From the NCBI RefSeq assembly GCF_000296505.1, contig NZ_JH815208.1, positions 183,083 to 247,082 on the forward strand: a DNA stretch of 64,000 nt, read 5' to 3'. The stretch is from Schaalia turicensis ACS-279-V-Col4 (GTDB lineage: Bacteria > Actinomycetota > Actinomycetes > Actinomycetales > Actinomycetaceae). Positions within the stretch are counted from its first letter, which is position 1. Each line of letters begins with the position of its first letter. A model generated the notes under the pieces. It was not told where the DNA came from, did no database searches, and saw only the letters and a program-made list of their open reading frames with translations. Below, piece after piece: positions 45,459 through 56,464 of this stretch. Position numbers and translations under genes: made by a program.

Positions 45459-46844
45459 TCAGTGGCGGAAGTGGAACAGGTTCCACGACTTCTTATCCGA
45501 CGGCGCCTCTTCCGGATGATCCAACAGTCCGCGCGACAGGGAGGACGCGTAGGGCGGCCAGAGCGGAACTCGGACGGCAAGCATCGCCTGAACAGCGTGG
45601 TACACATCCCAGCGCGACGACTTCGCCGCAACAACGGACTGGTTGTGTGCGTCGAGGCGACGAACCCAGCGTCCCGGCTGAGAAATCAGGTAGTCATTAG
45701 CGAAATCAAGGAAGGAACGGTAGCAGTGTTCGAAGTGCTCAACCTCGCCGGGAGTGACGCCGTCATCTAGGTAGGCACGACGCAGGGACGCCGCCGCGGT
45801 AATGCCCTCACAGACAACCCACTGCTGGTGTTCATCTTCCCCTGGGACGGTCTCACCCATGGCATCAACGCAGGTGGCGAAACCGGGTTCGCCATCGCAA
45901 CGACGCCAACCATCAACGCGGGCGCGTTCAAATAGTTCGAGGCCCATTTCCATCAGATAGTCGGGCACGGTGCGATCCATGGAACGTAGGCCGGCACGAA
46001 TCTGCAGGGCAAGGCGCGACCACTGCAGAGCATGGCCGGTGACGTAGCCGTGGTAGACGCGACGCCCGTCGGTCTGCCCCTGAGGTTCTCCGGTCAGCGG
46101 CCGCCATGAGTTGTCGTAGTACTCGGGCAGGCGCCAGTTGTTTGTGGACGCGGTGCGATACGCGAAGGCCGCCATCGCTTCGGCGCGTTCGAGCCAGACG
46201 GGGTCGGTGGTCGCTTCGGCGGCAGCAAGGTAGGCCTCGGCGGTGTGAAGCAGAGTGCCCATAGTGCGTACCGGCAACGCTTGCGTGAATGCTTCGTCGA
46301 ATTGATCAACGACTAGGCCATTTGGTTCGATCCAGTGGCGTTCTTGGTCGTGGAGCAGGGTGGTCAGCAATTCGTGGGCAGCCGGGCGGTTGGCGACCGC
46401 GGCTGCGGCAACACCAAGGATCACGTACGCGTTGTGGTACTGCGACTTGTCACGGACGCCGTCATCCCACGGGACGCCGTGTCCGTCGGCGTCAGGGTCA
46501 GACTTGATGGAGGTCCACATGCCCCCGTTGACAGGGTCAACGAAGTAGCGATTCATACACTTGATGGCATGGTCGGCGTAGCGACGTGTGCCAGGCAGGC
46601 CCATCAGAACACCCAGCGAGAAGACGTATGCCATTCGCGCGGTGACGGCAAGGTCGATGCTTCGGGTCGGGTCAGGTTCGCCCTGATCGGTCAGATGCGC
46701 GAAGCCCGTGGGCACAATCGCCCCTTCTGCTTCGGCGATTAACGCTTGCATTTGGGCTGATAGCCACCTGTTGTGCTCAATAGAGTCGAACCACCCCACG
46801 AGGGCCTCCTGCATCATCTTCGTTGCATGGTCACGTACGCGCAC
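45459..46844 (-). CDS. AGE-family sugar epimerase/isomerase
   Basis: This protein of up to 461 residues has the alpha/alpha-barrel N-acylglucosamine 2-epimerase fold. Visible landmarks are YVFSLGVLMGLPG, GGMWTSIKSD, the HGYVTGHALQWSR segment carrying catalytic His residues, and the C-terminal RWDVYHAVQAMLAVRVP. Members interconvert GlcNAc/ManNAc, mannose/fructose/glucose or sulfoquinovose, and the specificity cannot be fixed here. The start is uncertain: GTG 46844 gives the longest form and ATG 46817 or 46814 are close alternatives. It is divergent from pgm, so sugar-phosphate metabolism is a plausible context. Confidence 0.82.
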   Translation of the reverse strand: MRVRDHATKMMQEALVGWFDSIEHNRWLSAQMQALIAEAEGAIVPTGFAHLTDQGEPDPTRSIDLAVTARMAYVFSLGVLMGLPGTRRYADHAIKCMNRYFVDPVNGGMWTSIKSDPDADGHGVPWDDGVRDKSQYHNAYVILGVAAAAVANRPAAHELLTTLLHDQERHWIEPNGLVVDQFDEAFTQALPVRTMGTLLHTAEAYLAAAEATTDPVWLERAEAMAAFAYRTASTNNWRLPEYYDNSWRPLTGEPQGQTDGRRVYHGYVTGHALQWSRLALQIRAGLRSMDRTVPDYLMEMGLELFERARVDGWRRCDGEPGFATCVDAMGETVPGEDEHQQWVVCEGITAAASLRRAYLDDGVTPGEVEHFEHCYRSFLDFANDYLISQPGRWVRRLDAHNQSVVAAKSSRWDVYHAVQAMLAVRVPLWPPYASSLSRGLLDHPEEAPSDKKSWNLFHFRH

Positions 46845-47032
46845 CGGAGTGACCGGCGTTACATATACTAACGGTATTGGTGCCTCGTCTGCGAATTCGG
46901 TTCACGAATACTGTCACTTTTCGCTTTTCATTCATCGACGAGGCCGGCTCCACTTACCTATTCACCTACCCATTTTGTTTCGCCAGTCGAAAATGGCTCC
47001 CCATTTCGGCGCACGAGTGTCAGACTGTGACC

Positions 47033-48703
<1,671 letters not shown>

Positions 48704-48730
48704 GTCTGAGTAGCAAGACATTCGCTTGAC

Positions 48731-48766
48731 GAGGCCGTCGGGATTCAGCAGAATCCCGACGGCCTC
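48731..48766 (+). terminator. Hairpin after pgm
   Basis: GAGGCCGTCGGGATTC (48731-48746) pairs perfectly over 16 bp with 48751-48766 around loop AGCA. There is no U-run. The left arm overlaps a copy of the TTGACGAGGCCG motif. Confidence 0.7.
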
Positions 48767-48768
48767 CT

Positions 48769-49277
48769 GTGTTGCGAAACCGATCTGTCCCTGCAGGGAT
48801 ACTCACCGCCACATGGGCTAAGAAGGCACAGCTCAGTAGCCCCATTAAGAACGGCCTTGCCGTGACAGCTTCGCCCCCGCTATCAGCCGCGCAAATCCTT
48901 ACACCCATGCCTACCGACACCTACATAGAAAACGCCTGGAAACAAGCCAGCCTGAAACACCAAACCGACGGAGTTATCCCACAATGGGCAGATGCCATCG
49001 CATGAAACGAACTACACCACTCCACCCCATACAACAACGCCTGGGACTACCCCCCCCAGCAACACAATTTGTCCTATAACCCAAAACTTGCCACCGTCCC
49101 TCCCGACATCATGACCTTCAACGGCACCGCATTCCAATACAAGGCTCACCCACTGCAGGTCCACGTCAGCAAGCGCATCCGCGTGTGGTTCCTCGAAGCG
49201 GCCACGACAACTTCGTCAGCCACGCCATGAGTTACGCCGAAAAGGGCCAGCAAGAAACCTTCGAGGTCACCGAATAG
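48769..49277 (+). pseudogene. Decayed multicopper/cupredoxin (NirK-like) gene
   Basis: From about 48907 the frame reads ENAWKQASLKHQTDG, IPQWADAIA, then a TGA at 49003-49005, NELHHSTPYNNAWDYPP, ATVPPDIMTFNGTAFQY, AHPLQVHVSKRIRVWFLEA. After a deletion and frame change near 49195 it ends GHDNFVSHAMSYAEKG...TFEVTE at a TAG (49275-49277). The ELHH...WDY, PDIMTFNG and FVSHAM elements match the C-terminal cupredoxin domain of copper nitrite reductase/multicopper oxidase-like proteins, including the last copper-ligand His. The 5' part and the middle of the domain are missing, so no enzyme can be made. A related fragment lies at the right window edge on the opposite strand. Confidence 0.75.
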
Positions 49278-49329
49278 GGGTGAGCAACCCCTCCATGAGA
49301 CCAGTTCGCCACATCGATAGAATGCAAAG

Positions 49330-50640
49330 GTGTTCAAGTCATACGCGGAAGTCCTACGCCTCAACAGCGCATGGAAATTCTCGATCTCCGGGCTCATCCT
49401 GCGACTGCCCATGTCGATGATCGGTATATCCATCATCCTACTGATCAAGGCAACCTACGGTAACTACAGCCTTGCTGGCCTAGTATCCGCCGTGAACATC
49501 ATCGCGACAGCTCTGGCCGCACCCACACTGTCCCGACTGGTCGACCAATACGGCCAAACAAAAATCATGGTGCCGTCCCTGATCATTTCTGTCGCTAGCG
49601 TGTCCGGCATGCTTGCGGTCGCACTGCTTCATGCGTATCCCGGCCTCGTCTGCCTTTTCGCAGCACTTGCCGGAGCGACCTGGGGATCCCCATCCGCGCT
49701 CGTCCGCTCACGCTGGGCAAAAACCGTACAACGCCCCCGCCAACTCACCACCGCATACGCCTACGAATCCGCGATGGACGAAGTCGTCTACACGCTCGGC
49801 CCTGTACTCTCAACAGTCCTGGGCACCGTTTTCCACCCGGCACTCGGCATCATCCTGATCGTCGTCTTTGTCCTCATCGGAGGCATCGGATTCTTTAGCC
49901 AGCGCGCAACCGAACCTGAGCCCTCGCCTCGACCTACCGGTCACCGCCGTTCATCCGTGATCCGTACACCCGCCGTCATTGTCCTCGCCCTTACCTACGT
50001 CGGCGCTGGCATGATGTTCGGAGCAAACGACGTTGCCGTCGTCGACTTCGCGGACGCACTCGGCTACCCCGCAATGTCGGGCGTCCTGCTCGCACTCTTC
50101 TCGCTGGGATCAATGTTCGCTGCGCTCGTCTACGGTTCGCGCACCTGGCAAGCCCCCATGTGGAAGCTCTACGCGATCGGCGTCTTCGCGCTCGCCATCG
50201 GGTCAAGCATGTACCTTCTGGCACACTCACTCCCCGTCATGGCCGTCATCATGCTGATCGCAGGCGTCGCATGCGCGCCCACCATGACGAACGTCAATAT
50301 GATCGTCGCGCGAGTCGTCCCCTCTGAATCCCTCACCGAAGGACTCACCTGGATGTCGACCTCCCTCAACCTCGGCTTGTCCATCGGGTCAGCTCTTGCC
50401 GGCCCTGCCATCGACACGCGCGGATCGTACGGCGGATATCTGTTCATGGTGGTCGCAGCCTGGCTAATGGTGCTGCTCATGCTGGCTGGACTGAAGATCG
50501 TGCGTAACGCGACGAGTGGCGCAACCTCGACTGCCGAAGTGGCACCCGTGCCAGACGAAAGCAACACCCCCTCCGCGTCGGGCCATGCAACGCAGGAGCA
50601 GGACGCGGACGGGCAACAAATCGGGCACAATGGAAGCTGA
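49330..50640 (+). CDS. MFS transporter
   Basis: This 436-residue membrane protein has 12 predicted helices (about residues 15-400) and a polar, probably disordered C-terminal tail. Segments such as [21 protein letters not shown] (motif A region) and [17 protein letters not shown] fit the drug-exporter-like MFS subgroup. The substrate is unknown. It starts at GTG 49330, six bases after a TAGAAT -10 (49318-49323), so it is probably leaderless. The App1-type gene follows after 14 bases and may be co-transcribed. Confidence 0.85.
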   Translation: MFKSYAEVLRLNSAWKFSISGLILRLPMSMIGISIILLIKATYGNYSLAGLVSAVNIIATALAAPTLSRLVDQYGQTKIMVPSLIISVASVSGMLAVALLHAYPGLVCLFAALAGATWGSPSALVRSRWAKTVQRPRQLTTAYAYESAMDEVVYTLGPVLSTVLGTVFHPALGIILIVVFVLIGGIGFFSQRATEPEPSPRPTGHRRSSVIRTPAVIVLALTYVGAGMMFGANDVAVVDFADALGYPAMSGVLLALFSLGSMFAALVYGSRTWQAPMWKLYAIGVFALAIGSSMYLLAHSLPVMAVIMLIAGVACAPTMTNVNMIVARVVPSESLTEGLTWMSTSLNLGLSIGSALAGPAIDTRGSYGGYLFMVVAAWLMVLLMLAGLKIVRNATSGATSTAEVAPVPDESNTPSASGHATQEQDADGQQIGHNGS

Positions 50641-50654
50641 CCCTCAGGAGATAC

Positions 50655-51929
50655 ATGCTCGCCGAACCGCTTATCGATGACGAAACCCCGTCATTTCTGC
50701 TCGCACTGACCTCGTCAGTTGGCGAGGCAAGCTCCCGTATCCTCGCACGCGCATTGGAAGAGTGGGGCTTCATCCCCGGCATTGTCGGCTTCGGTGGGCA
50801 CGGTTCCACGCGCAGAGCGCGCATCCTGGGGCGCGTGCTCATGGAACGCACCGCCGACCAGCGTTCGTGGCTGGCCGAGCGACGCGGGTGGCGCCAGTTC
50901 TTTGATGCCCAGGTTCCTCGTCAGCCTGTTCTGGTCACGGTTGGTTGCCAACGTCGAATTACTTTCGCTGATCGCGGTGGCTACATTGACCTGACCGTCG
51001 AGGGGCATGGTCTGACGCCGGGCTGGCATGACGCGTGGATGCAGGTTCTACACGAGGGGGATCTTCATACCCTAGGCATCGGCGAGGGCGAGAGTCTGAC
51101 AACGCAAGATGCCCTCCGCCTGTCGGGGCAGACGGGACACGGGTCGCAGAGGATCCGCGCGGGGAAGCCCGTTTGCGTTTCCCTACGCATCGCTGGTGAT
51201 AACGAAAAGTACGGCGTCGTGTCTGACATTGATGACACGGTGATGGTGACGATGCTCCCGCGTTTGGTCACTGCCGCGAAGCATTCCTTCGTTGACCGTG
51301 TGTCGTCGCGAGAGGCTGTTCCTGGGATGGCGGGCTTCCTGACGTGTTTAGCGGACATGGCGCACCGCCAAGCTTCGGCTCACTCGCACGCCTCCCACCC
51401 CCAAACCAAGGACAAGCAAACTCTCGTAACTTCGGCTGAATCGACAACCCCCCAGACTTGCGTCGACTCCCAGCACGAGGCGTTGCACGCTCCTCTTATC
51501 TACCTGTCGACGGGTGCGTGGAATGTTGTGCCCGCACTTCGCGACTTTCTGGATCGCCTGAATTATCCGCGTGGCGGGTTCTTGATGACGGATTTTGGGC
51601 CGTCGAATACGGGTTGGTTCCGCTCGGGTTTTGAGCATAAGCGTCGCGAGTTGCGAAGGCTTGCTCGGATGTTCCCGTCGATGAAGTGGTATTTGGTTGG
51701 CGATGATGGGCAGCGCGATCCGGAGATTTACGCTGAGTTCGCGCGTGAGCACCCTGAGAATGTTGCGGGGATTGCGATCCGCTCATTGTCGGAGATTGAG
51801 CAGTTCATGTCGCACGGTACTTTCGAATGCCTGTATCCGGATGCGTTACGCACAGTGCCGAGTTCGATTCCGGTGTGGTTCGGCTCAGACGGGGACGCGT
51901 TGGGAGAACATTTCCGTTCCGTGTTCTAG
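50655..51929 (+). CDS. App1-type (DUF2183) HAD-like phosphatase domain protein
   Basis: This 424-residue protein carries the App1 catalytic domain. The nucleophile motif is DIDDT (D191-T195), followed by [17 protein letters not shown] and the [14 protein letters not shown] motif, all intact. Yeast App1 is a phosphatidate phosphatase; bacterial members are uncharacterised, so lipid phosphate as substrate is only suggested. The N-terminal ~150 residues form a beta-rich domain found in bacterial homologues. A ~45-residue His/Ser/Gln-rich insert (about 238-280) interrupts the catalytic part. CAGGAGATAC precedes the ATG. Confidence 0.87.
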   Translation: MLAEPLIDDETPSFLLALTSSVGEASSRILARALEEWGFIPGIVGFGGHGSTRRARILGRVLMERTADQRSWLAERRGWRQFFDAQVPRQPVLVTVGCQRRITFADRGGYIDLTVEGHGLTPGWHDAWMQVLHEGDLHTLGIGEGESLTTQDALRLSGQTGHGSQRIRAGKPVCVSLRIAGDNEKYGVVSDIDDTVMVTMLPRLVTAAKHSFVDRVSSREAVPGMAGFLTCLADMAHRQASAHSHASHPQTKDKQTLVTSAESTTPQTCVDSQHEALHAPLIYLSTGAWNVVPALRDFLDRLNYPRGGFLMTDFGPSNTGWFRSGFEHKRRELRRLARMFPSMKWYLVGDDGQRDPEIYAEFAREHPENVAGIAIRSLSEIEQFMSHGTFECLYPDALRTVPSSIPVWFGSDGDALGEHFRSVF

Positions 51930-52048
51930 GGTGCTGGGATACGAGGCCGCGCCTACATCTTCAGCTTGAATACCTACTCTGGGCGCGATAGGAAACTGGA
52001 TATTACCCGGATAAATGCGTGGATAGCACGCGTTTTAGCGCAAGAACA

Positions 52049-52073
52049 GGTATGCCTAGGCGCTAGGAATACC
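52049..52073. terminator. Hairpin between convergent App1-type and LytR_C genes
   Basis: GGTAT-G-CCTAG (52049-52059) faces CTAGG-A-ATACC (52063-52073) with one mismatch and a 3-base loop. It lies between two convergent stop codons. Confidence 0.45.
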
Positions 52074-52093
52074 AGGTCGAACCGACCTAGCAG

Positions 52094-52810
52094 TCAGGAA
52101 GCAGATTCTTCCGTCGCAGCTTCTTCAGGCGCGCCGGACTCAGGGGTTTCGCCCGATTGCCCGGACTGGCCCGACTGTGCGCCGAGCTGCCCACCGTTTG
52201 CGATCAGCTCAAGGTCATCGTCAGACAGGGGCAGGCACTGGGCAGGAGCTGTAAGAGCATCGGTGGACTTGAGGATTTGCTGGATTTCATCAGCGCTCAA
52301 TGCGCCGTCATAGAACGTGCCCAGCAGAACGGTGACAGATTTGTCGGTTGCGTCGGTCAGGACGACCTTCGAGTTCGGGAAGAATCGCGCGACCGTGTAT
52401 GCGTCAACAACGCCAGCGATGCCGGTATCAATTTCAACAGTTCCAGCGTATTCGGTGGAGTAGTTACCCGGTTCAGCGGGGGCGAAGCCTGCTGCGGTCA
52501 ACATTTCTGTTGCGTCAGAGGCGATGCCTTGACGCGACGTGGTGTTCAGAACTTGAACTTTCACCGATGCGGGGTCAACCGGGAGTGCTTTTTCCGGTGG
52601 GCACGGTACTTTACCGCTGGTGGCGAACTTTTCTGCTTTCGAGAAGGAGTTGCCAAAGGGAGCTGAAACAATTCCCGTCAGAATCAGCGCACTGAGCAAT
52701 GCAAGAACAAGCATGATGACGATCGTCACAGCGAACGTCATGTTTTGGCGACGCTGGCGTTCTTGAAGGAAGCGCTGACGAGGGCTAAGTGCGGGATGCG
52801 GTTGACTCAC
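52094..52810 (-). CDS. LytR C-terminal-domain membrane protein
   Basis: This 238-residue protein has a short basic cytosolic N-terminus, one membrane helix (about 25-48), and an extracellular LytR_C domain (about 80-175: VKVQVLNTTSRQGIASDATEML, then VLLGTFYDGAL). It ends in a Gly/Gln/Ser/Glu-rich tail. LytR_C domains occur in cell-envelope proteins of actinobacteria; the ligand is unknown. It starts at GTG 52810, six bases after TAGGTT, so it is another probable leaderless gene. It is divergent from the acyl-CoA dehydrogenase homologue. Confidence 0.85.
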   Translation of the reverse strand: MSQPHPALSPRQRFLQERQRRQNMTFAVTIVIMLVLALLSALILTGIVSAPFGNSFSKAEKFATSGKVPCPPEKALPVDPASVKVQVLNTTSRQGIASDATEMLTAAGFAPAEPGNYSTEYAGTVEIDTGIAGVVDAYTVARFFPNSKVVLTDATDKSVTVLLGTFYDGALSADEIQQILKSTDALTAPAQCLPLSDDDLELIANGGQLGAQSGQSGQSGETPESGAPEEAATEESAS

Positions 52811-52956
52811 GTCTTTAACCTACTCGAAAAGTGGCCGATTCGGCAGGTTCGCAACACAACTATGGTCTGTCGTACGTTCGCTTTTGAAAGTCGAAGTGCA
52901 TTTTTGCCCAGAAAGAGTAGCGTGTTAGGGAAAGCTAACTGTGTGAAAGGACCACG

Positions 52957-54102
52957 ATGGGTTTCCTCTCTGATGACCTGCTTGCTCGTATTCACGAGCG
53001 CGCTACCGTTCACGATCAAGAGAACACGTTCCCGACAGACGATCTGGCTGACCTGCGCGAAGCTGGTTACCTGGCCGCTTTTGTTCCGAAGGAATACGGT
53101 GGCGCAGGCCTGAGCCTCGTTGAAATTGCAACGGAGCAGACGCGACTTGCGAAGGCAGCTCCGGGCACGGCGCTTGGCATCAATATGCACCAGATCATCG
53201 TGGGCCTCGGCCGTCACCTAGTGCGCAACGGAAACGATCGCGGCGAACTGATCCTGCGCGACGCGGTTGCCGGTGAGCTTTTCGGGTTCGGCATTTCCGA
53301 GCCGGGTAACGACTTGGTTCTTTTCGGTTCGATCACGAAGGCGACGCCGGATGGCAAGGGTGGCTACTCGTTCGAAGGCACGAAGGTCTTCACGTCTCTT
53401 GCTCCCGTGTGGACACGCCTGCTGACCTTCGGTCGCGATGATTCGGGCGAGGACGGCCCGCACTCGGTGTTCGGCATCATGCACCGCGAAGATGGCGGTT
53501 TCACGATCAAGGATGATTGGGACACGCTCGGCATGCGCGCGACCCAGTCGAATACGACGATCCTCGAGGGCGCTCACGTGCCCGCCGATCGTATTCTGAC
53601 TCGTTGCGAGCCCGGCCCGTCAAAGGATCCGGTTGTTTTCGGCATCTTCTCGAACTTCGAAATTCTGCTGGGCGCCACCTACCAGGGCGTGGGCGAGCGT
53701 GCGGTTGAGGTCGCTGCCGAGCACGTGAAGACTCGCAAGTCGGTGAAGAACCAGACGGTGTACTCGAACGATCCGGATATTCGTTGGCGTATCGCCGAGG
53801 CCGCGCTGGCAATGAACGCGGTTGGCCCGCAGATCCGCGAGCTTGCTCGCGACATTGATGCCGGTGTTGACCGTGGTCCGATCTGGATGCCACAGTTGTC
53901 GGCGGCAAAGAATGCTTCCGCCGAGGCCACTCTTCGCGCAGTTGAGCAGGCAATTCGCGCGTGCGGTGGCTCGTCCTACTACAACCGTCACGAGCTGTCT
54001 CGCCTCTACCGCGATGCTCTCGCTGGTCTCTTCCAGCCGTCGGATCAAGAATCGTTGCACGGCGCGTGGGCGAACGTGGTCCTTGGCCCGATTGAAAAGT
54101 AA
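52957..54102 (+). CDS. Acyl-CoA dehydrogenase family flavoprotein
   Basis: This 381-residue protein has the three-part acyl-CoA dehydrogenase fold: an N-terminal helical domain (FVPKEYGGAGLSLVEIATEQ), a middle beta domain (GFGISEPGNDL, KVFTSLA, DDWDTLGMRATQSNTTILEGAHVP), and a C-terminal helical domain (IRACGGSSYYNRHELSRLYRDALAG). The glutamate base usually found in the late helical domain is not evident: the segment after YRDA reads LAGLFQPSDQESLHG. It may therefore be a flavin monooxygenase-like or otherwise diverged member. No other fatty-acid genes are nearby. AAAGGA precedes the ATG. Confidence 0.85.
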   Translation: MGFLSDDLLARIHERATVHDQENTFPTDDLADLREAGYLAAFVPKEYGGAGLSLVEIATEQTRLAKAAPGTALGINMHQIIVGLGRHLVRNGNDRGELILRDAVAGELFGFGISEPGNDLVLFGSITKATPDGKGGYSFEGTKVFTSLAPVWTRLLTFGRDDSGEDGPHSVFGIMHREDGGFTIKDDWDTLGMRATQSNTTILEGAHVPADRILTRCEPGPSKDPVVFGIFSNFEILLGATYQGVGERAVEVAAEHVKTRKSVKNQTVYSNDPDIRWRIAEAALAMNAVGPQIRELARDIDAGVDRGPIWMPQLSAAKNASAEATLRAVEQAIRACGGSSYYNRHELSRLYRDALAGLFQPSDQESLHGAWANVVLGPIEK

Positions 54103-54188
54103 GGCTCACCTCGACGCAAGCGGGAAGGCTACGGGATCACCCAGTCGGCGCAGATAGTCCAGTTCGTAGTTTTCCCCAATTGACGAGG

Positions 54189-54229
54189 CCGGCGCCCCTC
54201 ACACCACGACAGTGTGTGAGGGGCGCCGG
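54189..54229. terminator. Bidirectional terminator after the acyl-CoA dehydrogenase gene
   Basis: CCGGCGCCCCTCACAC (54189-54204) pairs perfectly over 16 bp with 54214-54229, between two convergent genes. A copy of the TTGACGAGGCCG motif runs straight into its left arm. Confidence 0.8.
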
Positions 54230-54313
54230 TGCGTTTCAGGGGCGCGAGCCTATGAGGCGCTCGCATGTTCCCTTACTCGCGTGTTCCCTAGTTGTGGCGT
54301 TCAGACGTGGAGC

Positions 54314-55456
54314 TCATTGGTTCCAGATGAACTGGGACGGCAAGATTTCACCCTTGGTATCGAACATCCAGCCTTCGCGAGCAACAGCGAAGGAATTGCC
54401 GGAAATCGTGTTCCAACAGGAGATACCGTCTTGAGTTGAGATGCAGGCGACATTTCCGTTCTTCACGTACGAGCCGTACGCGAGGGAGCTGATGTATTTG
54501 CCGTTCATCGGCGGGTCAATGTTGGAGCAGGAATAATTCGTGTTCTTGGAGTCGACGGTGAAGAGTGCGCCTCGGTTGTCACCACACACCTCATACCCGG
54601 CCGCGCCAGTCCAGTGGGTTTCATTGATCTGGCAGGAAACCATGTCTCCGCCAAGAGTGCAGATGATATTACCGGACGGAGCTGAGAACGTATCAGCAAC
54701 CATGGCGCTTGACGGCGCCGGATACTTTTCTTTTACCTCTGGCTTCGCCGACTGCGGTTGCGCGGGAGTTTGCGCCTGCGTATGTGTCTGAGCCGACTGC
54801 GTCATTGAATCAGCGGACGTGTCGCTCGACGAACCTGAATCAAACCAACCGGCGAATGCTCCAACAGCGCCAATAGCAAGAACGATCGCGATCACCGCTA
54901 GGACGGCCAGAATGATCACCAGTGTTTTGTTCGTGGAGTTCTTTGCAGGCTGCATCGACACGCCCTGAACGGGGTATTGTCCCTGGTAGTTCATGGGCTG
55001 TTGGTATCCCTGTTGCGGGATTGTACCTGCGGGCATGTAGCCAACGGGCATCTGCCCCTGGCTGGGCATGGTGACTTGGTCAACCGTGGTTTCTGGCTCT
55101 TCTTCGACCTGAGTAGACTCAAGGGTAACGTCCTGCGCCGGCTCTTGTACCTGAGTGTCCGGCTGTTCAATCGCATCAACGAACGTTGGGGTTGAGGCAT
55201 CGGCCGACTGAGCCGTAGGTGCGCTAGCTGGCACAGCCCCCGCATCGAATGCACGACGCTGTGCGACTGCAGCGACAACCTCTGGATTGCCAAGTGACTC
55301 CATCCAGTCAAGCAGGCCAGCGTAGGCATTCGGGTGGGCTGCGATTGCCGTATGCAAGTCTGGACGCACCGCAGCAATCAGACGAAGATCATCTGCGCTG
55401 GTGTTGGGGTCCGCGACAGCGAGTACCGCATCGGGAGCATTTTCAGACGTAGCCAT
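54314..55456 (-). CDS. Membrane-anchored protein with LRV-like N-terminus and DUF6636-like C-terminus
   Basis: This 380-residue protein starts with a cytosolic helical region (about 8-70, DPNTSADDLRLIAAVRPDLH and LGNPEVVAAVAQRR) like the variant leucine-rich repeat module of actinobacterial envelope proteins. A Gln/Pro-rich linker, one membrane helix (about 177-200) and a Ser/Gln-rich outer stalk follow. The C-terminal ~110 residues read FSAPSGNIICTLGGDMVSCQINETHW and carry six cysteines, like DUF6636. The function is unknown; an envelope role is likely. GAAGGAA precedes the ATG. Confidence 0.75.
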   Translation of the reverse strand: MATSENAPDAVLAVADPNTSADDLRLIAAVRPDLHTAIAAHPNAYAGLLDWMESLGNPEVVAAVAQRRAFDAGAVPASAPTAQSADASTPTFVDAIEQPDTQVQEPAQDVTLESTQVEEEPETTVDQVTMPSQGQMPVGYMPAGTIPQQGYQQPMNYQGQYPVQGVSMQPAKNSTNKTLVIILAVLAVIAIVLAIGAVGAFAGWFDSGSSSDTSADSMTQSAQTHTQAQTPAQPQSAKPEVKEKYPAPSSAMVADTFSAPSGNIICTLGGDMVSCQINETHWTGAAGYEVCGDNRGALFTVDSKNTNYSCSNIDPPMNGKYISSLAYGSYVKNGNVACISTQDGISCWNTISGNSFAVAREGWMFDTKGEILPSQFIWNQ

Positions 55457-55621
55457 GGCATTCCTTCATATCTTTGGCACACGAGTTGTCTTGCGACCAT
55501 TGAGCTTGTGCTATTCACTCTAGCGTTCACCATGGGCAAATCGCGGTGTTCGCGCGCGTGAAACGATCTGCATTCACCTCATGCCCGCTCTATGAAGGTA
55601 CGTCACCGACAGCTAGGGCAT

Positions 55622-56464
55622 TCAAGCAAGCCGGCGCGTGAAGGTTTCAAAGCCGAGCGCCTCGCACGCATCTGCGAGCGCCAGTACTTGCTCATCCCAT
55701 CCCGCTTGTTCGGCGATGAAGGCATCGGGGGTTCCTTGGGCACGAGCCTGCTGGAGCGCGAACGAGGCTACCCCGCGCTCTTTGAGCGCGAGAGCGACAT
55801 CCAGTCCATCCCCCGGCCCTCCGGGGTAGACGGTCAGTCGGACCTCGTAATCAATTCCGGCAACGACAGGCGTAATGTGCGCGCGGGTCCCGGCCTCGTC
55901 CCCCATGACTCGGCTGGCGTGCGCACCGCGGTGCGCTTCATCGGCGTAGTCGAGCAGGATGTCGAGGGCTTCCCACGCTTTTTCTCCGCTGCCGGGGCGG
56001 GCGACGACGGATGGGTAGTTCTCAGGGAGTGCCTTGATGTCCAGGCCGACCCAGTCGACGAGCCCTTCTTCGAGGAGGGTGCGAAGGCGCGCGGGATAAG
56101 CACCCGCGGTGTGCAGTCCGACGGCAAATCCGAGGTCTCGAACACGTCTCATTGCGGGGATGAGCGCCAACTGACGTGTCGCTTCCCCGCCAGAGAAGAC
56201 GACGCCGTCAAGTAGGTCGTGCCGTCGCGCGAGTAGGCGTTCCAAAGCATCCCACGCGACGACGCCCGGGATTCTCGGGTCGAGGATCGCACAATTCTGA
56301 CAGTACGCGCACTCCCACGGGCACCCCTGGCAGAAGACGGACGCGACGAACTTTCCCGGCCAGTCCACCGTCGACATGGGGACAAGTCCCGCGATTTGCA
56401 GGTCGTCGGGGGTAAATTCACGAGGCCCGGAAGCGAGCGTCAGACCGATTTGACCAGTGTTCAC
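55622..56464 (-). CDS. nrdG: Anaerobic ribonucleotide reductase activating protein
   Basis: This 280-residue radical-SAM enzyme installs the glycyl radical in NrdD. The iron-sulphur motif is CPWECAYC (CxxxCxxC), preceded by FCQG, and VFSGGEATRQ is the SAM-binding GGE motif. It is longer than E. coli NrdG (154 residues) and belongs to the extended NrdG2-like group found in actinobacteria. It starts at GTG 56464, overlapping the nrdD stop. The C-terminal part (about 200-280) is an extra domain of unknown role. Confidence 0.92.
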   Translation of the reverse strand: MNTGQIGLTLASGPREFTPDDLQIAGLVPMSTVDWPGKFVASVFCQGCPWECAYCQNCAILDPRIPGVVAWDALERLLARRHDLLDGVVFSGGEATRQLALIPAMRRVRDLGFAVGLHTAGAYPARLRTLLEEGLVDWVGLDIKALPENYPSVVARPGSGEKAWEALDILLDYADEAHRGAHASRVMGDEAGTRAHITPVVAGIDYEVRLTVYPGGPGDGLDVALALKERGVASFALQQARAQGTPDAFIAEQAGWDEQVLALADACEALGFETFTRRLA

